NCBI GenBank assembly: GCA_020024105.1
Contig: JAHHUH010000014.1
Span: forward strand, 1 to 47,948
DNA length: 47,948 bases
DNA from: Phascolarctobacterium sp.
GTDB taxonomy: Bacteria; Bacillota; Negativicutes; Acidaminococcales; Acidaminococcaceae
Reading direction: 5' to 3'
In this document: positions 33,657-41,336 of the stretch, in pieces
Layout of the letters: each line of letters starts with the position of its first letter
How positions within the stretch are numbered: position 1 is the stretch's first letter
Notes under the pieces: generated by a model
What the model was told of the DNA's origin: nothing
The model's database searches: none
What the model saw: only the letters and a program-made list of their open reading frames with translations
Translations under genes and position numbers: made by a program

Positions 33657-34487
33657 ATGTCAGAAGCTGTTATTGAGTTAAAAAAATTGTCCATTGGTTA
33701 TGGCCCTAAAAAGGTTATCGGTGATGTCAACACTAAGATTTATAAAGGCGACCTAGTCGGCATTGTAGGTTGTAATGGTGCTGGTAAGAGTACGCTTTTA
33801 AAAACCATCCGTGGTTTATTACCTAAGCAGAGTGGTGAGGTTCTGTATTTTAACAGGCCCTTAGAGGAATACGAGGATAAGGAGTTGGCCAGAAGTATTG
33901 CCTATCTGCAGCAGCAGGTGGAGCTGGGCTTTGGCTATACCGGACGCGATGTAGTCCTTGCCGGTAGATATCCCTTTATGAAATGGTGGGAAAGCGAAAC
34001 CGAGGATGATGAAAAACTGGCTCTGGCCTGCATGGATTATACTGGTACCCTGGATTTGGCAGACCGTCCTCTGACTGAGGTCAGCGGTGGTCAGAAGCAG
34101 AGAATCCTATGGGCTAAGGTTTTGGCTCAGCAAACACCGATTCTTTTTTTGGATGAGCCGACTACTGGTCTGGATATGGTCTATCAGGAAGAACTTTTCC
34201 GCTTTGCTAAGCAGCTGGTCAGCATGGGAAAAACTATTTTAATGGTAGTTCATGAGCTGAATTTTGCGGCTAAGTACTGTAATAGAATTCTGCTTTTAGG
34301 TGAACAAAAAATTTTAGCGGATGATGCTCCTGAAAAAGTTTTTACAGAGGACTTATTGAGCAGGGCTTATCATGCAAAAATTAAGGTAGTAAAAAATCCG
34401 GTAACGGAAAGCATTGAAATTTCTACTAAGGTGGATGCAGAAAAAATTGCTAAAGAAAATAAACTTTTGAATCAGATTTGTCAGTAA
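33657..34487 (+). CDS. ABC importer ATP-binding protein (FecE/HmuV family)
   Basis: The 276-residue protein has Walker A GCNGAGKST (about 38-46), signature VSGGQKQR, Walker B ILFLDEPTTGLD and the H-loop VVHE. It is of the iron-complex/heme/cobalamin importer class. It probably completes the transporter of the binding protein at 21088 and permease at 22062, which lack a nearby ATPase. GGAGAAGAG precedes the ATG. The CbiK-like gene follows after 25 bases in the same transcript. Confidence 0.93.
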   Translation: MSEAVIELKKLSIGYGPKKVIGDVNTKIYKGDLVGIVGCNGAGKSTLLKTIRGLLPKQSGEVLYFNRPLEEYEDKELARSIAYLQQQVELGFGYTGRDVVLAGRYPFMKWWESETEDDEKLALACMDYTGTLDLADRPLTEVSGGQKQRILWAKVLAQQTPILFLDEPTTGLDMVYQEELFRFAKQLVSMGKTILMVVHELNFAAKYCNRILLLGEQKILADDAPEKVFTEDLLSRAYHAKIKVVKNPVTESIEISTKVDAEKIAKENKLLNQICQ

Positions 34488-34512
34488 TAGTTAGAAATGG
34501 TGGAGATAGCTT

Positions 34513-35316
34513 ATGAATAATAAACGAGCTCTAGTTGTAATCAGCTTTGGGTCTACCTTTGCAGTTGCACGTGAACAGGAAATTGGCGGTGTTGAGCAGG
34601 CCTTGGCGGAAGCTTTTCCCAATTATGATTTGTTTCAGGCTTTTACCTCCAGTATCATTCGTAAAATCCTGGCAGGTAGGGGTATAACCATTTTTAGTCC
34701 TATAGAGGTTATGGATAAGCTAGTAGCTGCGGGCTATGAAGATGTTATTGTGCAGCCCACGCATATTTTACACGGAGAGGAATTTGAACAGAAAATTTTA
34801 ACCTTACAAAAATATCAGGATAATTTTTCTAAGCTAGTAATCGGCAAGCCGTTACTGACCATAGCGGAAGATTATAAGCTGATAGCAGCTGCTGTTAATT
34901 CTATTTTGCCCCGTCTGGCAAAGGATGAGGGTGTTGTTTTGATGGGACACGGAAGTCCGCGTAATAATAATGACTCCTTTGGTTGTACCTATAATAATTT
35001 ACAAAAGTATTTTGATAACCTGGAGCTGCCGGTGATTATTGGTGTAGTTGAGGAAGAGGATAGTCCTAATTTTCAAGCTGTACTGGGACTGCTTCAGGAG
35101 AGAGGCTATCGGAAAGTACATTTATGGCCCTTCATGGTAGTCGCAGGGGACCATGCTTTTAATGATATGTGTGGTGAAGCTGCGGACAGCTGGCAAAAAC
35201 AGATTGAGTGCTTGGGCATTGCTACAGAGCTCCATCTGGAGGGACTGGGCAGGAAAAAGGTTATTCAGGCCTTGTTTGTTAACCATGCTCTTAAGGCCTT
35301 GGCTGAGATGGACTAG
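34513..35316 (+). CDS. cytoplasmic CbiK-family class II chelatase
   Basis: The 267-residue protein has no signal peptide and resembles sirohydrochlorin cobaltochelatase CbiK. It keeps His84/His87/Glu89 in PTHILHGEE, His146 in MGHGSP and His214 in AGDHAFND, which fit the CbiK active-site Glu and His residues. CbiK inserts Co2+ or Fe2+ into a tetrapyrrole without ATP. No other cobalamin ring-building gene is nearby, so it may handle metal in imported tetrapyrroles. GGTGGAG precedes the ATG. A terminator follows the gene. Confidence 0.9.
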   Translation: MNNKRALVVISFGSTFAVAREQEIGGVEQALAEAFPNYDLFQAFTSSIIRKILAGRGITIFSPIEVMDKLVAAGYEDVIVQPTHILHGEEFEQKILTLQKYQDNFSKLVIGKPLLTIAEDYKLIAAAVNSILPRLAKDEGVVLMGHGSPRNNNDSFGCTYNNLQKYFDNLELPVIIGVVEEEDSPNFQAVLGLLQERGYRKVHLWPFMVVAGDHAFNDMCGEAADSWQKQIECLGIATELHLEGLGRKKVIQALFVNHALKALAEMD

Positions 35317-35359
35317 CTTGGCTATTCAGAAAAAACGATAGTGTTGGACTATTAATAAA

Positions 35360-35393
35360 ACAAGCTGGGATTTTCCTGGCTTGTAATTTTTTT
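35360..35393 (+). terminator. intrinsic terminator
   Basis: ACAAGC (35360-35365) pairs with GCTTGT (35379-35384), extended by G-T and GGA/TCC pairs around a TTT loop, followed by AATTTTTTT. Confidence 0.85.
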
Positions 35394-35406
35394 AGGTAGG
35401 TTGGAT

Positions 35407-36231
35407 ATGAAATATTTAGCACAACGATGGTGGGGCTATCTTTTAGGCTTTCTTCTTTTTTATAGTCCCTTTGCCTATTTTCAAAAAGTGATTTATTATG
35501 TCAGCTTTGGCCGTTGGGATGATTTAAGCATACATAGTTTTTGTCTGCGCATTCAGATAGAGCATTTGTTGGATGGTCTACTGCCGCTTTTTGGACCGAT
35601 ATTCATAGTAGGTTTTATACTGCTGCTGTTATCTACTATATTTTTGGGGCCCATTTATTGTGGAATTCTGTGCCCTACAGGCGCCGTTACCGAATATTTA
35701 AGTCGTCTGATACCGAAAAAATACCAGGTGCATTGGCAAAAGTATGTAGATATTACAGCTATGCGTTACGGAATGCTGGCAGCCTATGTTGTTATGTCTT
35801 TCTTTGGTACGGCAGTTGCCTGTGCATATTGTAATTTCTATGTTTTTGATTTATTGGTCAATTACATTTTCTGGGGATATCTGGTCTCTTTTACTTCCAG
35901 TCTGTGGCTAACTCTTTTTTTATGGCTGCTTGTGTTTGGATTTTTTACCAAGGGTGGCAGAGGGTTTTGTCTATTCCTTTGTCCTGTAGGTGTTCTGCAA
36001 AACCTGCTTTCCTGCCTGACTGGTTTTTTACCTTGGACCTATCGTATCAGACTGCAGGAAAAACGCTGTGTGGGCTGTAATCGTTGTGCACAGCATTGTC
36101 CCATGGCGGCGATTACTGTGGTAAATAAAAAGGCAGTAATTAATCCTCATCAATGTATTGGTTGTAGAGAATGTCTGCCCCATTGTCCTACCAGGGCTAT
36201 TTTCTATGGGAGGAAGCAGTATGAAAAGTAA
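35407..36231 (+). CDS. NapH/NosR-like membrane iron-sulfur protein
   Basis: The 274-residue protein has several membrane helices and the paired Cys motifs of the family (YCGILCPTGA at 84-93 and FCLFLCPVG further on). Two ferredoxin-type [4Fe-4S] motifs sit at the C-terminus (CVGCNRCAQHCP and CIGCRECLPHCP). Such proteins pass electrons between quinols or cytoplasmic donors and periplasmic or membrane partners. ATG 35407 is 13 bases after the terminator's T run, so it is either a read-through gene or has a very short leader. It overlaps the small gene at 36221 by 11 bases. Confidence 0.88.
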   Translation: MKYLAQRWWGYLLGFLLFYSPFAYFQKVIYYVSFGRWDDLSIHSFCLRIQIEHLLDGLLPLFGPIFIVGFILLLLSTIFLGPIYCGILCPTGAVTEYLSRLIPKKYQVHWQKYVDITAMRYGMLAAYVVMSFFGTAVACAYCNFYVFDLLVNYIFWGYLVSFTSSLWLTLFLWLLVFGFFTKGGRGFCLFLCPVGVLQNLLSCLTGFLPWTYRIRLQEKRCVGCNRCAQHCPMAAITVVNKKAVINPHQCIGCRECLPHCPTRAIFYGRKQYEK

Positions 36232-36400
36232 AATCATTCATTTTGGTATAGCTATGGGCTTACCCATGGCCAGTATAGGTAGTGGTGGGTGTACCGGCAG
36301 CTGTGGACAATGCAATTTTAGTTGTACACCAGGTGTTTTCATGTTAATTTTCCTGATGGGAAAAATGTTGTATCAAAAATATTGCTTAAGGAGTAGGTAA
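36221..36400 (+). CDS. small Cys-rich membrane protein
   Basis: The 59-residue product has four closely spaced cysteines (24, 28, 31, 35 in GGCTGSCGQCNFSCTPG, a Cx3Cx2Cx3C pattern) followed by a hydrophobic segment (FMLIFLMGKML). The pattern could hold an iron-sulfur cluster or other metal. GGGAGGAAGC precedes the ATG, giving a good ribosome binding site inside the upstream gene. It overlaps its neighbours at both ends, so the three products probably act together. No family is recognised. Confidence 0.8.
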   Translation: MKSKIIHFGIAMGLPMASIGSGGCTGSCGQCNFSCTPGVFMLIFLMGKMLYQKYCLRSR

Positions 36401-36906
36401 TGAGAAATAATTTGTGTAAAAAAATATTTTATTTTCTCTGTGGTTTATTTTTCCTAGGCTTGTTAGCTTTTCTAAGAAGCAATTTTAGCGGAGATACAAG
36501 TTTTAATATCTGCCAGCTAAGGTATCAACAGACTGAAGCTAAAGTTTTTGATCTGGCAGACCAGGGCTTTATTAAAGCTTGGCTACAGCCGGAGGTCCTT
36601 TCTCTGCATTTTTCCTGTAGTACGAAGGAAGAACTGCCATTGACCTGTTCTGTGGAGGGCTTCGATAACTATTATCTTAGTCAGGGTAGTAAGAAGAAGG
36701 GGGGCTGGTGCGAGTTAAAACCGGATCAGGTTCTTACAAGACTGGGGCGCAGCCGTGCTATGCAGGTAAACATGGAGCTGGGTCTACCCAGGGAAGCTAC
36801 CAGGCAGGCTGTAGTAGCCGAGGGATCTTTGATTTTTTATTACCAAAGGGAAAGGTATAGTACCATAAAAATTACTATTGTTAATTCAAAATATCAAGAA
36901 AAATGA
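36400..36906 (+). CDS. membrane-anchored extracytoplasmic protein of unknown function
   Basis: The 168-residue product has one N-terminal membrane anchor (about residues 9-25, FYFLCGLFFLGLLAFL) and a soluble domain of about 140 residues outside the membrane. Cysteines lie at several places (for example NICQLR, FSCSTKEELPLTCSVEG, GGWCELK) and could form disulfides or bind a ligand. The ATG overlaps the stop of the small Cys-rich gene. It is the last gene of the three-gene redox set. No catalytic motif or family is recognised. Confidence 0.72.
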   Translation: MRNNLCKKIFYFLCGLFFLGLLAFLRSNFSGDTSFNICQLRYQQTEAKVFDLADQGFIKAWLQPEVLSLHFSCSTKEELPLTCSVEGFDNYYLSQGSKKKGGWCELKPDQVLTRLGRSRAMQVNMELGLPREATRQAVVAEGSLIFYYQRERYSTIKITIVNSKYQEK

Positions 36907-36937
36907 TGGGAATATAATTAAAATATTCGTACTAATC

Positions 36938-36968
36938 TTGACAATATACCTAGTATATGGAATAGACT
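36938..36968 (+). promoter_or_regulatory. MerR-type promoter 4, TonB receptor 2
   Basis: TTGACA (36938-36943), 19-base spacer ATATACCTAGTATATGGAA, TAGACT (36963-36968). The spacer holds the perfect dyad ATATAC-CTA-GTATAT, the most symmetric operator of the set. Confidence 0.78.
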
Positions 36969-37098
36969 ACTAAGCATGATGAAGTTTGAATAAGGCTAAA
37001 AAACTAAACTAAAAAATTGAAAAAAGCATGTAAGCTTTTCTTCCAGCCGGAAGGCTATATGTGTCAGACGTAGTCAAAAATAATAAAAAGGAGAGTTG

Positions 37099-39105
37099 AT
37101 GATGGATTTGCAAGTAAGCAGAGGGATGTTGATGGGAGCGTTACTTTGCGGTTCCTTGGTAGTAGCTGTTCCAGCAGTGGAGGCCGTTGGTTTACAAGAA
37201 TTTACCTTGGATACGGTGGTGGTTACGGCGACTAGGTATGAAAAACCTGATTTGGATGTAGCAGTTTCCACTCAGATTTTTGATCAACAGAAGCTACAGG
37301 CTACGGGTGCTAGTAATTTATATGAGGCCCTGCAGTATGGTACCGGCCTGAATGTTTTACAATATGGTACTGGTGGTTCTTCCATGGGAAATATGGCCAG
37401 CAAGATTTCAATACGTGGCAATGTTAATGGTACTTTGATTCTGTTAAATGGTGTACCGCTTAATATCCGTGGTACCTACGATTTAAATGACATTCCTTTG
37501 GAAAATGTAGAAAGAGTAGAAATTGTCCGTGGTGGTGGCTCCGTTCTCTATGGTAGTGATGCTACCGGTGGTGTTATTAATATTATTACTAAGGCGGACA
37601 AGTCTAATTATGTGAAGGTGGCAGTAGGCAATTACGACCGTCGAGAGTATGCTGCTTCCGTACAGGCTGATAAATTAGGCTTCAGCTATAGCTATTCCAA
37701 ATGGGGTTATGTTGATAATGTCGGCTGGGACAGAAAATTAGCTGCTTATTTTAAGGATTGGCGAGGACCAGAAAATCATAATTTTGATTTAACTTATAAA
37801 TTTGATGATAATTTATCTCTCAATGCTTCCCACAATGAGTCTAAATATGACTACATCAGCACTATCGGCCAAAAAAGCATGAAAGGATGGAGCCCTGCTA
37901 ATGATACCCAGCAGGACGTGGACCGCAATAACATACAGCTCCATTACCAAAAGGATAATTTTAAAGCTACTGCGTACTGTGTGGACCGTGAAAGAGAGAA
38001 AAATGCATGGGTATTGGATAGTGGAGATTTTTTAAGTGATGAGGATGAAACCTCCAGAAACTATGGCCTGGATATCCAAAATACCTATCAGCTTGATAAT
38101 GCAACCCTTTTGGTCGGCGCAAGCTACCAGAAGGAAAATTATAAATCTACTGAATTAAATCAAAAATACGACGAGGATGGAAATCTAGATGGTGGACTGT
38201 TGCCCAGTTCTACTGGTGGCAACAGAAGTCGCAATAATTATTCCCTTTATGCTCAGTGGGATAGTCAGCTTAATACTACTGATAGCCTGATTCTTTCAGC
38301 GCGTCGAAGCTGGACTGCCGCTGCTCCCAATGGTGACAATTTCCATAATTTCAGTGGACAGGCTCAATTTATTCACAAAATAGGTGATAAGCAGAGCCTT
38401 TATGCCAGCGTTGGTCAATCCTTTAAGATGCCGGCCCTGTACCAAATTTATAAGACGGATGCAAACGGTAATAGTGCTAAGGAATTAAAGCCCCAAAAGG
38501 GTATGCACTATGAATTAGGCTGGAAAAAGAATATCGATCAGGAACAATCCTTGCGTGTGGCTGTTTTCAACTATCGTATTGATGATAATATCAGCGCCAA
38601 TGTTGATAGCAGAACCCATGTGTTCAGCTATAAGAATGAAAATATCCGCAACACTGGCATAGAAATTGAATATGCTAAGCTGCCGGAAAAGGGCTTGGGC
38701 TATAATTTATCAACCTCCTATGGTAATCCGCAAACTGAAGAAATTGATAAAAATGGCTATAATTTTGGCTGGCAGGATGATGGCAGCCGCTTTGAGGTCA
38801 AAGCATGCTTAACCTATAGATTGGATAAATGGAAAGCAGCCATTAACGCTGCTTATGTTGCCGATCGTGATACCTTTAAGAATAGTAGTAAAAAGGGTTC
38901 TAAACCGGCAAAGACTGATTATTATACCGCTAAGCCTTATTTGTTGACTAATTTAAATGTGGAATACGCACCTCAGGAGGATTTGAGTATTTTTGCAAAC
39001 TTCAATAATATTTTGGACCGCAAGGATACAGTGTATTATTCTTCCTCCAGCGAACATTACGCTACTCCCTTTAATTTTATCGTGGGTATGAGGTATAATT
39101 TCTGA
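37099..39105 (+). CDS. TonB-dependent outer-membrane receptor 2
   Basis: The 668-residue protein has a signal peptide (LMGALLCGSLVVAVPAVEAV region), a TonB-box-like segment LDTVVVTATRYEK, a plug domain (with ISIRGNVNGTLILLNGVPLN and YGSDATGGVINIITK) and a beta-barrel ending in Phe (MRYNF). Its plug is similar to that of receptor 1, so the two are likely paralogues with related ligands. ATG 37099 or 37102 follows AAAAGGAGAG. It stands alone under a MerR-type promoter, with a leader of about 120 bases. Then comes the exported CbiK gene. Confidence 0.95.
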   Translation: MMDLQVSRGMLMGALLCGSLVVAVPAVEAVGLQEFTLDTVVVTATRYEKPDLDVAVSTQIFDQQKLQATGASNLYEALQYGTGLNVLQYGTGGSSMGNMASKISIRGNVNGTLILLNGVPLNIRGTYDLNDIPLENVERVEIVRGGGSVLYGSDATGGVINIITKADKSNYVKVAVGNYDRREYAASVQADKLGFSYSYSKWGYVDNVGWDRKLAAYFKDWRGPENHNFDLTYKFDDNLSLNASHNESKYDYISTIGQKSMKGWSPANDTQQDVDRNNIQLHYQKDNFKATAYCVDREREKNAWVLDSGDFLSDEDETSRNYGLDIQNTYQLDNATLLVGASYQKENYKSTELNQKYDEDGNLDGGLLPSSTGGNRSRNNYSLYAQWDSQLNTTDSLILSARRSWTAAAPNGDNFHNFSGQAQFIHKIGDKQSLYASVGQSFKMPALYQIYKTDANGNSAKELKPQKGMHYELGWKKNIDQEQSLRVAVFNYRIDDNISANVDSRTHVFSYKNENIRNTGIEIEYAKLPEKGLGYNLSTSYGNPQTEEIDKNGYNFGWQDDGSRFEVKACLTYRLDKWKAAINAAYVADRDTFKNSSKKGSKPAKTDYYTAKPYLLTNLNVEYAPQEDLSIFANFNNILDRKDTVYYSSSSEHYATPFNFIVGMRYNF

Positions 39106-39117
39106 TTTTAACCAGCA

Positions 39118-39148
39118 TGAACAGTATAGTAGGTATATAGTTGCTTCT
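39118..39148 (+). promoter_or_regulatory. probable MerR operator 6 (weak promoter)
   Basis: The spacer-like core GTATAGTAGGTATATAGTT (39124-39142) matches the other MerR sites, with the arms AAC...GTT symmetric around it. The flanking hexamers TGAACA and GCTTCT are poor, so it may be an operator with a different start or a decayed promoter. Confidence 0.45.
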
Positions 39149-39206
39149 TTGTAAGTGTCTTTCTCTAAGAAAAATGCTTAAGTAATATAATTAAGGGGTG
39201 TTTTTT

Positions 39207-40202
39207 ATGAACAGAAATTTAAGAAAAGTTTTGGCGATGGCTACTGTATGCACTGCAGTATGTGGCTTTAGTGCAATGACTCAAGCATCTTCCTTCCAAC
39301 TGAGTGATGAGGTTAAGACTCCAACTGCAGCTTTAATGGAAGCTTCTCAAATCGGTATTTTGTCTCATGAAACTGCAGCTTTACAAAATTTACCTAACAA
39401 GGATGCAATTTTGGTAATGAGCTTTGGTACTACTTTCCCCGAAACTCGTGCTAAAAATATCGATGCTACTGTTAATGCCATTAAAGCCTTACATCCTGAT
39501 ACTAAGGTTGTTGTAGCTTTTACCTCCCACATTATCATTGATCGTGTCAAAGCTAATGAGGGTCTCACTATTCCCACTCCGGAGCAGGCTTTGGAGCAGC
39601 TGAAAGCAGAGGGCTATACCCGTGTAGCAATGACTACTCTGGATGTTATTCCTGGTATTGAATACTCCTATAAGAAAGCAGTTTATAACCAATACAAGGA
39701 TCATTTTAAAAAGGTAACCATGGGCACTCCGTTAATGTTCTGGCAAGGCCAGGAGGGCCGTGATGATGATGTCAGCGAGGTAATGACTGCTGTTAGCAAT
39801 GAATTCCCTAAATTAGGTAAAAAAGATGCCGTAGTACTTATGGCTCATGGTACTCCCCACCAATCCAATGCCTACTATTCTGTAATGCAGGCTAAGCTGG
39901 AAGCTCTTGGTCACGATAAGGCTTTGATTTTTACCGTAGAGGGCTGGCCTACTATTGATGAAGTAATTGCACAATTACATGCTAAAAAGGTTAAAAATGT
40001 GGTAATGATGCCCCTGATGATGGTAGCTGGTGACCATGCAAGCAATGATATGGCTGGCGATGAAGAGGATTCCTTCAAGAGTGCTTTACAGAGAGAGGGC
40101 TTCCGTGTAGATGTAAAATTACAGGGTCTAGGCGAAAACGAAGCTGTTCAAAAAATCTTTGTTGAAAGAGCAGAGGATGCCTGGAAGGCTTTGCAGGATT
40201 AA
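39207..40202 (+). CDS. exported CbiK-like protein
   Basis: The 331-residue protein has a signal peptide (MNRNLRKVLAMATVCTAVCG, cleavage near TQASS) and a CbiK-type chelatase fold. The histidines in MAHGTPHQ and AGDHASNDM are kept. In the segment equivalent to PTHILHGEE of the cytoplasmic copy it reads TTLDVIPGIEYS, so the His residues there are replaced while a Glu remains. Periplasmic CbiK relatives (CbiKP of Desulfovibrio) bind heme and cobalt tetrapyrroles. Chelatase activity is doubtful; a tetrapyrrole-carrier role is inferred. ATG 39207 is used; RBS AAGGGGTG. Confidence 0.9.
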   Translation: MNRNLRKVLAMATVCTAVCGFSAMTQASSFQLSDEVKTPTAALMEASQIGILSHETAALQNLPNKDAILVMSFGTTFPETRAKNIDATVNAIKALHPDTKVVVAFTSHIIIDRVKANEGLTIPTPEQALEQLKAEGYTRVAMTTLDVIPGIEYSYKKAVYNQYKDHFKKVTMGTPLMFWQGQEGRDDDVSEVMTAVSNEFPKLGKKDAVVLMAHGTPHQSNAYYSVMQAKLEALGHDKALIFTVEGWPTIDEVIAQLHAKKVKNVVMMPLMMVAGDHASNDMAGDEEDSFKSALQREGFRVDVKLQGLGENEAVQKIFVERAEDAWKALQD

Positions 40203-40218
40203 GCTTTAGCTAAAGCTT
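40201..40218. repeat. perfect 18-bp palindrome over the end of the exported CbiK gene
   Basis: AAGCTTTAGCTAAAGCTT is its own reverse complement and begins inside the stop codon. Its role is unknown; it could form a small hairpin before the true terminator. Confidence 0.5.
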
Positions 40219-40231
40219 ATAAATGTATTGT

Positions 40232-40272
40232 GACCATGGACTAATATTATTTGTCCATGGTCATTTTATTTT
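40232..40272 (+). terminator. intrinsic terminator after exported CbiK
   Basis: GACCATGGAC (40232-40241) pairs with GTCCATGGTC (40253-40262), followed by ATTTTATTTT. It ends the receptor 2 / CbiK unit. Confidence 0.88.
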
Positions 40273-40299
40273 GCCAAATAAGTAAAGCGGATTCTGTTA

Positions 40300-40328
40300 T
40301 TGACTTCAAAGAGATAAAGTAATATATT
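40300..40328 (+). promoter_or_regulatory. upstream sigma-A-like promoter for the 40494 gene
   Basis: TTGACT (40300-40305) and TATATT (40323-40328) with 17-base spacing. It lies upstream of the MerR-type promoter 5, giving tandem promoters of different spacing. Confidence 0.45.
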
Positions 40329-40380
40329 TAAAGGGACTATTTTGGCATATGTGGACTAAAGATGCTTTAAGATAGACAAC

Positions 40381-40411
40381 TTGACAATAGGCTTAGTATA
40401 TGGTTTATAAT
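40381..40411 (+). promoter_or_regulatory. MerR-type promoter 5
   Basis: TTGACA (40381-40386), 19-base spacer ATAGGCTTAGTATATGGTT, TATAAT (40406-40411). Both hexamers are perfect and the spacer has the shared TATATGGTT core. Confidence 0.8.
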
Positions 40412-40493
40412 TTTACCTGATAGTGGGGTGGGAAGGACTTGCCCTGAAATAGGTACTATGCAAATATTCAATGAGAAGAATAAGGAGAAAGCT

Positions 40494-41063
40494 ATGTTTA
40501 AAAATTTGCTTTTAGCTTGTGTAATCGGTTTAACCAGCTGGCTGAACGTAGCTCAGGCTCAGAAAGCTGTAGTTGTGGACAGCCCTATGAACTGGGAGGC
40601 TAGCATGATGCCCAAACCTACTGCTGAGGAAATTGAGGCGGCTAGATGGTCTGTTATTTTGGAAAATGATTTAGGTGTTTACGCCTATGATATGGATTCT
40701 CTTGGTTTTGCTTATGATAAAGACGGACAAGTAGATACTAACACTGTCAATGTCTTGGTAAAAACTATTTTTACCAATAAGGATATGTTGAAAAATTTAC
40801 AAAATAGCTATGCTGGTAAATTAGTCGGCAAGGAAAAGGCTAAGTATTGTACTATGGAAATGCAGTATAAGCTGCAGGAGGGCCTTTATACCGTAAAAAT
40901 AATGCGTGTCTTTGCTGATTCTAAGCGTGAGATTGATGTACAGGAAAAGCAGGGCAACTTTGCTTCTGTTCCAGAAGGCAGCTTTGCCGAAGCGCTTTAC
41001 GAGATTTGCCAGAAGTACGCTCAGGATGTAGCACACGCAGCTGCTGCACAAACACAAGGATAA
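40494..41063 (+). CDS. secreted protein of unknown function in the MerR regulon
   Basis: The 189-residue product has a signal peptide (MFKNLLLACVIGLTSWLNVA, cleavage near AQAQ). The mature domain contains segments such as RWSVILENDLGVYAYDMDSL and a conserved-looking Cys pair (KYCTME, YEICQK). There is no lipobox or membrane segment. It resembles small surface or periplasmic proteins of Negativicutes, but I cannot name a family. AAGGAG precedes ATG 40494. It stands alone between a terminator and a riboswitch and is under a MerR-type promoter, so it probably handles the same ligand outside the cell. Confidence 0.8.
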   Translation: MFKNLLLACVIGLTSWLNVAQAQKAVVVDSPMNWEASMMPKPTAEEIEAARWSVILENDLGVYAYDMDSLGFAYDKDGQVDTNTVNVLVKTIFTNKDMLKNLQNSYAGKLVGKEKAKYCTMEMQYKLQEGLYTVKIMRVFADSKREIDVQEKQGNFASVPEGSFAEALYEICQKYAQDVAHAAAAQTQG

Positions 41064-41077
41064 TAAAGAAATGAATT

Positions 41078-41222
41078 AATAGGTGCCGTGCTTAAATGAG
41101 AAGTTGGGTGTAAATCCCACACGATCGCGTCGCTGTAAAAGGGAGTAGCAATAAAAAATGTCACTGGATTTTCTGGGAAGACCTATTGCTATGATGAACT
41201 GAAGTCAGAATAACAGCCTATT
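41078..41222 (+). ncRNA. cobalamin riboswitch
   Basis: The region has the conserved elements of the RF00174 family: AATAGGTGCC at the 5' side, TGGGTGTAAATCCCACACGA, CGCTGTAA, GTCACTGG, GGGAAGACC, then GAACTGAAGTCAGAATAACAG and CCTATT, which pairs with the 5' AATAGG. It sits before an ECF transporter operon and a terminator. Binding of adenosylcobalamin would shut the operon off. Boundaries are approximate to a few bases. Confidence 0.9.
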
Positions 41223-41285
41223 AAATAATAAACTACTACTGCGCGGGACAGTTGGTGGAGAGCTAAGCTTTTAAGGGGATATTAT

Positions 41286-41323
41286 GCCTTCTACACACCT
41301 GTTGGGAGTAGAGGGCTTTTTTT
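41286..41323 (+). terminator. riboswitch-controlled terminator
   Basis: GCCTTCTAC (41286-41294) pairs with GTAGAGGGC (41308-41316) through nine pairs (one G-T), followed by TTTTTTT. It lies directly before the ECF operon and is the likely expression platform. Confidence 0.85.
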
Positions 41324-41336
41324 ATGGAGTAAGAGA

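Noticed and set aside
36158..36220. N-terminal extension of the small Cys-rich protein
   Set aside because: It would lie in the coding region of the ferredoxin domain; the GGGAGGAAGC before ATG 36221 marks the better start.
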